In this document: positions 8,442 through 15,506 of the stretch, piece after piece | How the letters are laid out: the number at the start of each line of letters is the position of its first letter | Numbering within the stretch: position 1 is the stretch's first letter | Assembly (NCBI GenBank): GCA_011390385.1 | Contig: JAABSN010000059.1 | Coordinates: 1 to 18,513 of the forward strand | Length of the DNA stretch: 18,513 nt | Direction: 5' to 3' | Origin: Thioalkalivibrio nitratireducens | GTDB lineage: Bacteria; Pseudomonadota; Gammaproteobacteria; Ectothiorhodospirales; Ectothiorhodospiraceae | Translations under genes and position numbers: made by a program | The notes under the pieces: model-generated | Seen by the model: the letters and a program-made list of their open reading frames with translations, nothing else | Told to the model about the DNA's origin: nothing | Databases searched by the model: none

Positions 8442-8506
8442 GAGGCAAGCCCTCTCGCCGATCAAGCCCTTCCCGAAAATCCATCGGCCAGAGGCTGGCC
8501 TCCTAC
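8438..8506 (+). repeat. REPIN-like REP doublet, family 2, overlapping the valS stop
   Basis: The left REP GTAGGAGGCAAGCCCTC (8438 onward) and the right end GGCTGGCCTCCTAC (8493-8506) are inverted copies. Read on the minus strand the right half begins GTAGGAGGCCAGCCTCTGG, aligning closely with the left half through CCGAT. Total length is 69 bp. The unit differs from family 1 but has the same GTAG head. Bases 8439-8441 are the valS stop codon. It sits between the convergent valS and zapG genes. Bases 8507-8548 show no further feature. Confidence 0.75.
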
Positions 8507-8548
8507 CGCCGCTCCGGGCAACGCCCCTGCAGCGAGGGAGCCGGAGCT

Positions 8549-8956
8549 TCAATCCGGGCGCGGCGGCTTCAGATCCACTTCGCGTTCGTTGCCACCGGCT
8601 CCGGCTTTCGGTTCGCGGTTCTCGCGCACGGGCACATTCGCCAGCAGCCTGCCGGCCCGATCCTCCAGGCGTTCCCGTGTCGGTTTGTCGGCCAGTTCCT
8701 CGCAACTCTCCGCAAGGTGATGGTAGAGATCGCGGTAGGCCCCGGCCATACCGGCAAACAGGGTCGCGGTCCGGTCGAAGTGCTGATTCACTGCACTGCG
8801 GTAGCGGTTGAGTTCCTGCATGCGATTGTCGAGTTCGGTCTCCAGCTCGCGAATCAGCCGCCGCTCGTTACTGGTCGCACGACCGATCCAGAACCCCAAC
8901 AGGCCCGCCAGCAGCACGGCCAGCAGGATCATCAGAAACCAGAGACCCATCGTCAT
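8549..8956 (-). CDS. zapG: ZapG/YhcB-family (DUF1043) inner-membrane cell-envelope protein
   Basis: A 135-residue single-pass membrane protein. Residues about 4-23 (GLWFLMILLAVLLAGLLGFW) form the N-terminal helix, followed by a coiled coil and the family core QELNRYRSAVNQHFDRTATL, then MAGAYRDLYHHLAES. This aligns well with E. coli YhcB (YREELVSHFARSAELL, then MAHDYRQLYQHMA). YhcB/ZapG is a gammaproteobacterial protein linked to cell division and to coordinating envelope growth. The C-terminal 40 residues are polar and probably disordered. The ATG at 8956 is preferred because GGAAG (8966-8962) lies 5 nt upstream; an ATG two codons later is possible. The frame stays open far upstream, antisense to metG, which is not coding. 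It is convergent with valS and divergent from the next gene. Confidence 0.9.
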   Translation of the reverse strand: MTMGLWFLMILLAVLLAGLLGFWIGRATSNERRLIRELETELDNRMQELNRYRSAVNQHFDRTATLFAGMAGAYRDLYHHLAESCEELADKPTRERLEDRAGRLLANVPVRENREPKAGAGGNEREVDLKPPRPD

Positions 8957-9144
8957 CTGTTCTTCCACCGCTTCATTCCTCAGCGCATGTCTCTGGCACC
9001 TATTGTGCCCGAGGCGGTGCGCGAACGCACAAATGGTCGCGCGTAGCACCGGGCCGGCGACACTACAGGCAGCAACCTCGCGCCCAAAGTGCTTTCTGCG
9101 GTATCGTCGGCAACCCGACATCACTGCTGCACAATGAGTCCGCC
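8957..9144. promoter_or_regulatory. Divergent zapG / unknown-gene intergenic region
   Basis: This must hold both divergent promoters, but neither is clear. A perfect small hairpin GTGCG-CGAA-CGCAC lies at 9017-9030. TTGTGC (9003-9008) and GCACAA (9027-9032) form a 6-bp inverted repeat around it. On the minus strand these read as TTGTGC and CACAAT with a 19-nt spacer, a marginal zapG promoter. It might instead be an operator. No function is demonstrated. Confidence 0.25.
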
Positions 9145-9696
9145 ATGACACTCTCTCCCCGGGACCAACAGATTCGCCTTGCCCACGCCGGGCTGATCCG
9201 GCTTGTGGTTCAGGCCACCCAGAATGCCGGCGCCCGCGCGGAACTGGAGCCGGTCCTCTCCCAGGCCGAACAGGGGGGCTGGACCGACCTCGTTCCGCGC
9301 ATCCGCCGGGTGCTCGCCGGCGAACGTGACATGGCGCTGCTGCAGGGACTCGACGACGAGGACACCGTGATCCTGACAGCGGTGCTGGCGGGGATCCAGG
9401 ATCCCGCGACCCTGCCCGACCCCGAAAGCGCTGCGGACCCGACCCAGGCCGCACCCGGCCTGGCGCAGATGATTCATGCCGCAAGCCACGGCGATGCGCA
9501 GGCATTGCACTGGCTGTCGCAGATGGCCGAACAGATGACGCGTGCGGGTGGCGACATGGCTCGGCTCGGCGGCATCGCCAAAAGACTGGTCGACGGCGAG
9601 CGTGACCCGGAAGCGCTCTGCAAGGGCATGGGTGCTCAGGGGGAATCCCTGGTGCTCTCGCTGCTCGGCGAACTGGGGAAACTGGAGCGGCATTGA
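9145..9696 (+). CDS. Hypothetical protein, 183 aa, upstream of metG
   Basis: I do not recognise this family. The predicted protein is soluble, largely helical, rich in Ala, Leu, Gly and Glu, and lacks a signal peptide, membrane segment or obvious catalytic motif. It appears to have two helical halves, RDQQIRLAHAGLIRLVVQAT to about residue 85 and APGLAQMIHAASHGDAQALH onward, joined by an acidic Pro-rich linker (PDPESAADPTQAAP). The second half, with SHGDAQALHWLSQMAEQM, could fold as a helical hairpin repeat. Codon use looks like its neighbours, with high GC at third positions, which supports a real gene. The only upstream ribosome-site candidate is a weak GAG. It ends 124 nt before metG with no overlap. 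Confidence 0.8.
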   Translation: MTLSPRDQQIRLAHAGLIRLVVQATQNAGARAELEPVLSQAEQGGWTDLVPRIRRVLAGERDMALLQGLDDEDTVILTAVLAGIQDPATLPDPESAADPTQAAPGLAQMIHAASHGDAQALHWLSQMAEQMTRAGGDMARLGGIAKRLVDGERDPEALCKGMGAQGESLVLSLLGELGKLERH

Positions 9697-9744
9697 CGGC
9701 AACCGCCACCGCGCTGTACGTGGTGCACCCCCATGCGCCTCGCC

Positions 9745-9773
9745 TCGACAAGCCCGGCTCCAGCACCGACAAT
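9745..9773 (+). promoter_or_regulatory. Possible metG promoter
   Basis: TCGACA (9745-9750) and GACAAT (9768-9773) match the sigma-70 -35 (5 of 6) and -10 (4 of 6) boxes with a 17-nt spacer. Transcription would start near 9780, about 40 nt before the metG ATG. This is by eye only; in such GC-rich DNA chance matches occur. Confidence 0.4.
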
Positions 9774-9820
9774 AGCGGGTTCACTGTCTGGCCCATGCAC
9801 ACCGAGACCGCCTTTCCGCG

Positions 9821-11905
9821 ATGAGCGAATCCCCCCGCAAGATTCTTGTCACCAGCGCCCTGCCCTACGCCAATGGGCCGATCCACATCGGGCATCTGGT
9901 CGAATACATTCAGACGGATATCTGGGCGCGGTTTCAGCGCGCGCGCGGCCACGAAGCCATCTATGTCTGCGCCGACGACGCTCACGGCACCCCGATCATG
10001 CTCAAGGCGCGTGCCGAAGGCATCGAACCCGAGGAACTGATCGCGCGCGTACGCAGCGAGCACGAGGCCGATTTCTCCGGGTTTCTGATCGGCTTCGACC
10101 ATTACCACAGCACCCATTCGGACGAAAACCGCTACTGCGCCACCTTCATCTACGAGGCGTTGAAGGCCGGCGGCCATATCGCGGTCCGAACGATTCAGCA
10201 GGCGTATGACCCCGAGGCCGGCATGTTCCTGCCCGACCGGTTCATCAAGGGCACCTGCCCGAAATGCGGCGCGGCCGACCAGTACGGCGATTCCTGCGAA
10301 GCCTGCGGCGCCACCTACAGCCCGATGGATCTCCAGGATCCGGTGTCGGCGATCAGTGGCGCCCGTCCGGTCGCCCGCGATTCGGAGCACCATTTCTTTC
10401 AACTGGCGGATTTCGAGCCCTTCCTGCGCGAATGGACCGGTTCGGGGCGGTTGCAAAGCGCCATTCGCAACAAGCTGAGCGAATGGTTCGAAGCCGGCCT
10501 TGCCGACTGGGACATTTCCCGCGACAGCCCTTATTTCGGGTTCGAGATTCCCGGCGCCCCCGGCAAGTTCTTCTATGTGTGGCTCGATGCGCCCGTTGGC
10601 TATATGGCCAGTTTCAAGGCCTATGCGGAAAAAAACCAGCTCGATTTCGATGCCTGGTGGGGCGCTGAATCCGATACCGAGATGTACCATTTCATCGGCA
10701 AGGACATCGCGTATTTCCACACCCTGTTCTGGCCCGCGATGCTGCACGGCTCCGGCTTCCGGACGCCGACCGCGGTGTTCTGTCACGGCTTTCTCACCGT
10801 CAACGGTCAGAAAATGTCGAAGTCTCGTGGCACGTTCATCCGCGCGCGCGACTTTCTCGACCACCTGAACCCGGAAGCGCTGCGCTACTACTTCGCGGCC
10901 AAACTCGGTTCCGGCGTCGATGACATCGACCTGCAGATGGATGACTTCGTGCAGCGCGTGAACTCGGATCTGGTCGGCAAGGTGGTCAACATCGCCAGCC
11001 GCTGCGCAGGATTCCTGACCAAACGCTTCGACAGCGCACTCAGTGACCGCCTGCCGCGACCCGACCTGCATCAGCAGTTCGTGGTGGCGGGAGATGCCAT
11101 TGCACGCCATTACGAAGCCCGCGAGTACAGCCAGGCGATGCGCCAGATCATGGCGCTCGCCGACCAGGCCAACCAGTACATCGATGAGGCGCGGCCGTGG
11201 GTGCTGGCGAAGGACCCGGCCAGCGCCGACGCGGTGCAGGCCATCTGTACCCAGGGCCTCGACCTGTTCCGGATTCTGACCATCTATCTCGCGCCGGTGT
11301 TGCCGCGTCTGGCCGAACGGGCGGGTGGTTTCCTGAATCGACAGGATCTCGCCTGGGCGGCCCGCGAAGAACCATTGATCGGAGGCACCATCCGTCCGTA
11401 CGAACCACTGATGACGCGCATCGAACCCGCCGCGGTGGAGGCCCTGCTCGACGCCTCGCGGGAGAATCTGGCCCCGACGCCCAGCGGCCCAGCCGATGGA
11501 CCGATGACCAAGGCTCGCAACGCAGCCGCGGCGGATACACCCGACTCCGGGAGGCCCGCGATGGAACCCATTGCCGATACCGTCGATTTCGAGACGTTCG
11601 CCCGCCTCGATCTCCGGATTGCGCGGATTGCCGCCGCCGAATACGTCCAGGGTGCCGACAAGCTGCTGCGCCTGACGCTGGAGCTCGCCGAAGGTGAACA
11701 ACGCCAGGTATTCGCGGGCATCCGTTCGGCCTACACGCCTGAATCGCTCGTTGGGCGATTGACGGTGATGGTCGCGAATCTTGCCCCCCGGAAGATGCGT
11801 TTCGGGGTCTCCGAAGGGATGGTCCTGGCCGCTGGCCCGGGTGGCCGGGATCTTTTCCTGCTCTCTCCCGACGAAGGGGCCGCCCCCGGCATGCGCGTCA
11901 AATGA
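9821..11905 (+). CDS. metG: Methionyl-tRNA synthetase
   Basis: A 694-residue class Ia synthetase charging tRNA-Met (E. coli 677). The HIGH motif is H22-I-G-H25 in [20 protein letters not shown] is K331-S335. A zinc knuckle with Cys pairs is visible in the connective domain ([18 protein letters not shown]), as in the E. coli-type enzyme. The anticodon-binding helical domain follows (about 390-540), then an Ala/Pro-rich linker and a C-terminal dimerisation and tRNA-binding OB fold (about 590-694, from [20 protein letters not shown] to the end). That domain is present in long MetG forms and separate or absent in others. The start fits the family, though no strong ribosome site is seen. Methionine-salvage genes lie downstream but are separated by a 465-bp repeat-filled gap, so a shared transcript is doubtful. 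Confidence 0.98.
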   Translation: MSESPRKILVTSALPYANGPIHIGHLVEYIQTDIWARFQRARGHEAIYVCADDAHGTPIMLKARAEGIEPEELIARVRSEHEADFSGFLIGFDHYHSTHSDENRYCATFIYEALKAGGHIAVRTIQQAYDPEAGMFLPDRFIKGTCPKCGAADQYGDSCEACGATYSPMDLQDPVSAISGARPVARDSEHHFFQLADFEPFLREWTGSGRLQSAIRNKLSEWFEAGLADWDISRDSPYFGFEIPGAPGKFFYVWLDAPVGYMASFKAYAEKNQLDFDAWWGAESDTEMYHFIGKDIAYFHTLFWPAMLHGSGFRTPTAVFCHGFLTVNGQKMSKSRGTFIRARDFLDHLNPEALRYYFAAKLGSGVDDIDLQMDDFVQRVNSDLVGKVVNIASRCAGFLTKRFDSALSDRLPRPDLHQQFVVAGDAIARHYEAREYSQAMRQIMALADQANQYIDEARPWVLAKDPASADAVQAICTQGLDLFRILTIYLAPVLPRLAERAGGFLNRQDLAWAAREEPLIGGTIRPYEPLMTRIEPAAVEALLDASRENLAPTPSGPADGPMTKARNAAAADTPDSGRPAMEPIADTVDFETFARLDLRIARIAAAEYVQGADKLLRLTLELAEGEQRQVFAGIRSAYTPESLVGRLTVMVANLAPRKMRFGVSEGMVLAAGPGGRDLFLLSPDEGAAPGMRVK

Positions 11906-11922
11906 CCGCCCGACGTAGCTGG

Positions 11923-11988
11923 CGTCATGGAGCCCGCAGCGCAGACGAAAGTGACACACCGGGCTCACTCACGTTGACTCCCATGACG
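11923..11988. repeat. Imperfect long inverted repeat after metG
   Basis: CGTCATGG (11923-11930) can pair with CCATGACG (11981-11988), and AGCCC (11931-11935) with GGGCT (11961-11965), leaving a 15-nt bulge and a 25-nt loop. It begins 17 nt after the metG stop. There is no T-run, so it is not an intrinsic terminator; it could be a worn REP-like element or chance. Confidence 0.3.
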
Positions 11989-12016
11989 CGTTGGAGCAGC
12001 ACCCGTTGCGATGAAA

Positions 12017-12128
12017 GCGTAGGGTGTCAATGAGCGAAGCGAATTGCACCGCTCGCGGCCCGAGAGCCTGGGTGGCAGGATCGGCATGGCATCGGTGCGG
12101 TTCGGCTGCGCCTCACGGCACCCTACGC
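12017..12128 (+). repeat. REPIN-like REP doublet, family 1, copy 2
   Basis: It begins GCGTAGGGTGTCAATGAGCG and ends GGCACCCTACGC, so the ends are inverted copies (GCGTAGGGTG / CACCCTACGC). The right REP, read on the minus strand, aligns with the left REP almost throughout. Length is 112 bp, the same as the copy at 14275. A 39-bp stretch at the right end is identical between the two, while the centre differs. It lies between metG and mtnB. Confidence 0.82.
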
Positions 12129-12136
12129 AGCTTCTG

Positions 12137-12268
12137 TCACGCTAACTATCATAGCCAGCGCCCACCAAAGGCGAGCCACGGAAAGCACGGACAGACACGG
12201 AAAGGGGGTTTGGCCCAATTCACTTTCCGTGATTTCCGTGTCCTTCCGTGGCTGTATTTTCACGCTAA
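12137..12268. repeat. CACGGAA-word inverted repeat flanked by TCACGCTAA
   Basis: The left arm 12175-12204 (GCCACGGAAAGCACGGA, then CACGGAAAG) is inverted in the right arm 12223-12252 (CTTTCCGTGATTTCCGTG, then CCTTCCGTGGC). The arms are 30 nt each with an 18-nt loop and a few mismatches. Each arm carries CACGG words at intervals. TCACGCTAA occurs as a direct repeat on both sides (12137-12145 and 12260-12268) but at unequal distances from the arms, so it is not a clean target duplication. From 12269 to the mtnB start I see no clear promoter. Confidence 0.65.
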
Positions 12269-12370
12269 TCACCTCCCGCCACGAAAACGGGGAAAGGGCG
12301 CATTCAGAGGCCCGAGTTTCCTTGTGTGCCTTGCTGGCGTAAGCTTCCGCACTTTTCGGCATCGGTATGT

Positions 12371-12994
12371 ATGATTGAAGAAACCCTTGAATACAAGGCG
12401 CAGGTCAGGCTCCTGGCCGACGCGGGACGCCTGTTCGCCCAGCGCGGCTGGGTGCCCGCAACAGCGGGAAACTTCTCCGCCCGCCTGAATGACGACCAGA
12501 TCGTGATCACCGTCTCCGGTCGCCACAAGGGTCACCTGGACGAGAACGGCTTCATGGTCGTGGACCTCGACGGCAACATCCTGTCTCCGGGCAGGAAGCC
12601 GTCGGCGGAAACCTTCCTGCACATCGTGATGTACCGGCGCGATCCCGGCATCGGGGCCGTTCTGCACACACACTCGGTCAATGCGACGGTGCTCTCGCGG
12701 CTGTTTCCGCAGGGCCTGACGCTCGACGACTACGAGGTGCTGAAAGCCTTTCCCACGATCGACACCCACGCAACCTCGCTTGCCGTACCGGTTTTCCCCA
12801 ACACTCAGGACATCCCGCAACTCGCGGCACAGGTGGACCACCATATGAACCGCGATCCCAAACTGTCCGGATATCTGATCGGCAGCCACGGCCTCTATAC
12901 TTGGGGACACTCGGTCGAAAGCGCGATGCAACACGTCGAGGCCTTTGAATTCCTGTTCGAATGCGAAGTCCTTTCCCGGAGGCTGAGCCAATGA
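12371..12994 (+). CDS. mtnB: Methylthioribulose-1-phosphate dehydratase MtnB
   Basis: A 207-residue class II aldolase/adducin-family zinc enzyme. It dehydrates 5-methylthioribulose 1-phosphate to 2,3-diketo-5-methylthiopentyl 1-phosphate in the methionine salvage pathway, in the cytosol. Probable zinc ligands are H99 and H101 in VLHTHSVNA and H173 in LIGSHGLYTWG; the glycine-rich TAGNFSAR (31-38) and SGRHKGHL match the family phosphate-binding region. Length is normal. The ATG at 12371 fits the family start; an upstream in-frame start would add a non-homologous leader, and no good ribosome site is visible for either. The stop overlaps the mtnD start (ATGA). Confidence 0.96.
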   Translation: MIEETLEYKAQVRLLADAGRLFAQRGWVPATAGNFSARLNDDQIVITVSGRHKGHLDENGFMVVDLDGNILSPGRKPSAETFLHIVMYRRDPGIGAVLHTHSVNATVLSRLFPQGLTLDDYEVLKAFPTIDTHATSLAVPVFPNTQDIPQLAAQVDHHMNRDPKLSGYLIGSHGLYTWGHSVESAMQHVEAFEFLFECEVLSRRLSQ

Positions 12995-13551
12995 CCACCC
13001 TTTACGTCTACCCCGATTCCGGGCCCGATCAAGGCCGGCGCATCGAAGACCGCGCGGATATCGCCCGGATCCTGGCCGATGCCGGGATCGGCTTCGAGCG
13101 CTGGGACGCAAGCGAGACCCTGCCGGCAGGAGCCGACCAGGAAACCATTCTCGAAGTCTACCGGGATGACGTCGAACGCCTGAAACGCGAACGCGGTTTC
13201 ACCACCGCGGACGTCGTGCGCCTGACGCCGGATCACCCGCAGCGGGCGGAGTTCCGGGAGAAGTTCCTCGACGAACACACGCACAGTGAGGACGAGGTCC
13301 GTTTCTTCGTCGAAGGCAGCGGACTTTTCTGTCTGCACATCGGCGATCAGGTCCTAGGCATTCACGCCGAGGCGGGCGATCTGATTGCGGTTCCGGCCGA
13401 CACGCGCCACTGGTTCGACATGGGTCCGGCACCGCATTTCACCGCGATCCGGCTGTTCACGAATACCGAAGGCTGGGTCGCCCGGTTCACGGGCGCGGAC
13501 ATCGCTCGCCGGTTCCCGATGCTCGACGCGTTGCCCGGACCGGCGCAATGA
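12991..13551 (+). CDS. mtnD: Acireductone dioxygenase MtnD
   Basis: A 186-residue cupin metalloenzyme that acts on acireductone with O2. In known homologues the Fe form yields formate and the 2-keto acid precursor of methionine, while the Ni form yields CO, formate and methylthiopropionate. Metal ligands H96, H98, E102 (in EHTHSEDEVRFF) and H140 (in DTRHWFD) are all present, at the same numbers as I recall for the Klebsiella enzyme. Which metal is used cannot be read from sequence. The ATG at 12991 overlaps the mtnB stop by 4 nt and has GGAGG at 12978-12982, 8 nt upstream. Its own stop overlaps mtnC by 4 nt. Confidence 0.97.
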   Translation: MTTLYVYPDSGPDQGRRIEDRADIARILADAGIGFERWDASETLPAGADQETILEVYRDDVERLKRERGFTTADVVRLTPDHPQRAEFREKFLDEHTHSEDEVRFFVEGSGLFCLHIGDQVLGIHAEAGDLIAVPADTRHWFDMGPAPHFTAIRLFTNTEGWVARFTGADIARRFPMLDALPGPAQ

Positions 13552-14240
13552 TCAGCGCGATCCTGCTGGATATCGAGGGCACAACCACTAGCCTGTCGTT
13601 CGTTCATGACACCCTGTTCCCCTATTCAGCAGACCATCTTGCCGACTACGTGAGCGAGCATCGGGAGTTCCCGGAGGTCGCCCGACTCCTCGCGGACGCT
13701 CGCGCCTATGCCGGCGGCGACCTGGATGACGCGGCCCTGATCGAGCGCATGCGTGCCTGGATCGAGGCTGACCAGAAAATCACGCCGCTGAAATCCCTGC
13801 AGGGACTGATCTGGGAACGTGGCTATGAACGCGGTGATTTTCACGGCCATGTCTACCCCGACGTAGCGGATAGCCTGCGCTTGTGGAAAGACGCGGGGAT
13901 CGGCCTCTACATTTTTTCGTCGGGCTCCGTGCATGCACAGAAACTGCTGTTCGGACACACCCGTGCCGGGGATCTGAACCCGCTGTTCAACGGCTATTTC
14001 GATACCCGGCTCGGCGGCAAGCGCGATGCCGACAGTTATCGCCGTATCGCCGCGCAGATCGGTCTGCCACCGGAACAGGTCCTGTTCCTGTCCGATCGCC
14101 CGGAGGAACTCGACGCGGCGGCCCAGACCCGCATGCATACGGGAGCCGTGCTCCGCGAGGGAGTCGACGGCCCCTTCGGCGGGCATCCGACGTTCCCGGA
14201 CTTCACCGCGCTGACTCCCGACACTTTTCGGGACATGTAA
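13548..14240 (+). CDS. mtnC: Enolase-phosphatase E1 (MtnC)
   Basis: A 230-residue HAD-superfamily enzyme that enolises and then dephosphorylates 2,3-diketo-5-methylthiopentyl 1-phosphate to acireductone, the substrate of MtnD. HAD motifs are visible: D8 and E10 in LLDIEGTT (the E1-type DxE in place of DxD), S124 to S127 in FSSGS, K158 in LGGKRDADSY, and D183 in LFLSDRPEELDA. A helical cap lies between about residues 20 and 100. The ATG overlaps the mtnD stop (ATGA). Only a weak ribosome site is seen, so coupled translation is likely. Length is normal. REP doublets follow directly. Confidence 0.97.
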   Translation: MISAILLDIEGTTTSLSFVHDTLFPYSADHLADYVSEHREFPEVARLLADARAYAGGDLDDAALIERMRAWIEADQKITPLKSLQGLIWERGYERGDFHGHVYPDVADSLRLWKDAGIGLYIFSSGSVHAQKLLFGHTRAGDLNPLFNGYFDTRLGGKRDADSYRRIAAQIGLPPEQVLFLSDRPEELDAAAQTRMHTGAVLREGVDGPFGGHPTFPDFTALTPDTFRDM

Positions 14241-14274
14241 CCGGTTTGGGGACCCATTCCACGAACCGTGATAC

Positions 14275-14386
14275 GCGTAGGGTGCCAATGAGCGCAGCGA
14301 ATTGCGCCGCTCGGAGCCCGGGAGCCTGAAGTTCGGGGCCAAGATGGCAGCGGTGCGGTTCGGCTGCGCCTCACGGCACCCTACGC
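14275..14386 (+). repeat. REPIN-like REP doublet, family 1, copy 3 (best conserved)
   Basis: It starts GCGTAGGGTGCCAATGAGCG and ends ACGGCACCCTACGC, with perfect terminal inverted repeats GCGTAGGGTGCC/GGCACCCTACGC broken only by one base at the inner edge. The right REP read on the minus strand is GCGTAGGGTGCCGTGAGGCG and onward, aligning with the left REP. It is 112 bp long, beginning 34 nt after the mtnC stop. Confidence 0.85.
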
Positions 14387-14422
14387 AGCCCCCAGCCGAG
14401 CTGTTACCCTTGACGATCATAT

Positions 14423-14540
14423 GCGTAGGGTGCCCAACGAGCGCAGCGAATGGCGCCGCTCGAAGGCCGGGAGCCTGGAAGTCAGGGCCGGCGTGGGCAT
14501 GGTAGCGGTGCGGTTCCGCTACGCCTCACGGCACCCTGCG
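14423..14540 (+). repeat. REPIN-like REP doublet, family 1, copy 4
   Basis: It starts GCGTAGGGTGCCCAACGAGC, with the centre carrying GGGAGCCTGGAAG as in copy 3, and ends CCTCACGGCACCCTGCG. The terminal repeat has decayed by one base (CTGC for CTAC). It has the same orientation as copy 3, from which it is separated by 36 bp (14387-14422). It is about 6 bp longer than copies 2 and 3. Confidence 0.8.
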
Positions 14541-14559
14541 GGCGACTTTGATGCTGGCC

Positions 14560-14592
14560 GGGACCCAGCCAGCGAAGCGCAGGCCGGGTCCC
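14560..14592. repeat. Strong REP-like hairpin upstream of rsxA
   Basis: GGGACCCAGCC (14560-14570) pairs with GGCCGGGTCCC (14582-14592) with one A-C mismatch, over an 11-nt loop containing AGCGAAGCGC. No T-run follows, so an intrinsic terminator is unlikely. It directly follows the fourth REP doublet and may be another REP family or a transcript-stabilising hairpin. Confidence 0.6.
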
Positions 14593-14709
14593 ATGGCGTA
14601 CAGCGTGACCCCGCGGGCTCTGTGGAGACCGGCGCCGAGCGTTCGCCAGGATGCTATGTTCCCTTGCGGAAGGCATGCATTGGGCACCGAACCCGCACTG
14701 CGCACACGG

Positions 14710-14739
14710 TTGAGGCCGGCGGGCCGTCTGTCCGATACT
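14710..14739 (+). promoter_or_regulatory. Possible rsx operon promoter
   Basis: TTGAGG (14710-14715) and GATACT (14734-14739) each match four of six sigma-70 consensus bases, with an 18-nt spacer. This would give a leader of about 22 nt before the rsxA GTG. It is a weak prediction. Bases 14593-14709 hold nothing else I can identify. Confidence 0.3.
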
Positions 14740-14767
14740 CTCGTTCACTGCACCATCGTGGATTGTC

Positions 14768-15346
14768 GTGGAATACGCCCTGATCCTTGTCAGCACGATC
14801 CTGGTCAACAACTTCGTTCTGGTGAAGTTCCTGGGGTTGTGTCCGTTCATGGGCGTTTCTCGCAAGGTCGAGACCGCGACCGGCATGGGATTGGCCACGA
14901 CCTTCGTGCTGACCCTGTCCGCGGTCAGCAGCTATCTGATCAACGAATACCTGCTGATTCCGCTCGGGCTCGAGTATCTGCGCACCATCGCGTTCATCCT
15001 CGTCATTGCCGCCGTGGTGCAGTTCACCGAGATGGTGGTGCACAAGACGAGCCCGCTGCTCTACAACGTATTGGGGATTTTTCTGCCACTGATCACGACC
15101 AATTGCGCCGTACTCGGTGTGGCGCTGCTGAACGTGCAGGAAGCGCACGGTTTCATCGAATCGGCGCTGTACGGGTTCGGCGCCGCGATCGGTTTCTCGA
15201 TCGTGCTCATTCTCTTCTCCGCGATCCGGGAACGCATCGCGGCCGCGGACGTACCGGTTCCCTTTCGCGGCAGCGCCATCGCGATGATCACCGCCGGACT
15301 GATGTCCCTGGGGTTCATGGGGTTCTACGGCCTGGTGCGCATATAG
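14768..15346 (+). CDS. rsxA: Electron transport complex subunit RsxA (RnfA)
   Basis: A 192-residue polytopic inner-membrane subunit of the Rsx/Rnf complex, which couples electron flow between ferredoxin-like and NAD carriers to ion movement; in E. coli it helps keep SoxR reduced. It is nearly colinear with E. coli RsxA (193 residues): [55 protein letters not shown] and [17 protein letters not shown] are all present. Six membrane helices are expected. Family data place conserved cysteines (LGLCPFMG and TTNCAVLG, both visible here) at a membrane iron-sulfur site. The start is GTG, chosen by alignment; no strong ribosome site precedes it. It is first in the operon and followed by an unusually long 176-nt gap. 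Confidence 0.97.
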   Translation: MEYALILVSTILVNNFVLVKFLGLCPFMGVSRKVETATGMGLATTFVLTLSAVSSYLINEYLLIPLGLEYLRTIAFILVIAAVVQFTEMVVHKTSPLLYNVLGIFLPLITTNCAVLGVALLNVQEAHGFIESALYGFGAAIGFSIVLILFSAIRERIAAADVPVPFRGSAIAMITAGLMSLGFMGFYGLVRI

Positions 15347-15413
15347 CCCGACAATCGCGCCCGTCGGGGCTCTTTCCCCGTGGGTTGCCGACAGACACGA
15401 GGAACTGCGAGTG

Positions 15414-15506
15414 ATGCCTTCTCCACTATGGCCTGCAACCGCTTCAACCCTTTGCCCGGGTCGTGGACCGGCACCTTTCCGCCCCGATTTCCCCGGACGC
15501 CAGTGA
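15414..15506 (+). CDS. Possible 30-aa ORF between rsxA and rsxB
   Basis: ATG at 15414 (with GTG directly before it) opens a 30-codon frame, [20 protein letters not shown] and onward, ending at TGA 15504-15506, 16 nt before the rsxB ATG. It is Pro-rich and resembles no family I know. GAGGA (15399-15403) lies 10 nt upstream of the ATG, farther than ideal. Its stop overlaps GAGGGG (15505-15510), which could serve rsxB. It may simply be chance. Confidence 0.2.
   Translation: MPSPLWPATASTLCPGRGPAPFRPDFPGRQ

Noticed and set aside
9693..9720. TTGACG (9693-9698) with TGTACG (9715-9720) as a metG promoter.
   Set aside because: The -10 matches only three of six bases and the spacer is 16; the pair at 9745-9773 is better and closer to metG.
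8549..11968. A 1139-codon open frame on the minus strand covering zapG and most of metG.
   Set aside because: Only its last 135 codons (zapG) show a family match. The rest is antisense to metG and to the 9145 gene and lacks protein-like features; long antisense frames are common in GC-rich DNA.
12146..12259. A MITE with a 9-bp TCACGCTAA target duplication.
   Set aside because: The direct repeats are at unequal distances (29 and 7 nt) from the inverted arms, and TCACGCTAA recurs at 979, so it looks like part of the repeat and not a target duplication.
14548..15414. A 288-codon plus-strand frame overlapping rsxA.
   Set aside because: It is out of frame with the clear RsxA homologue and its translation is Arg/His-rich shadow sequence running through the repeats.
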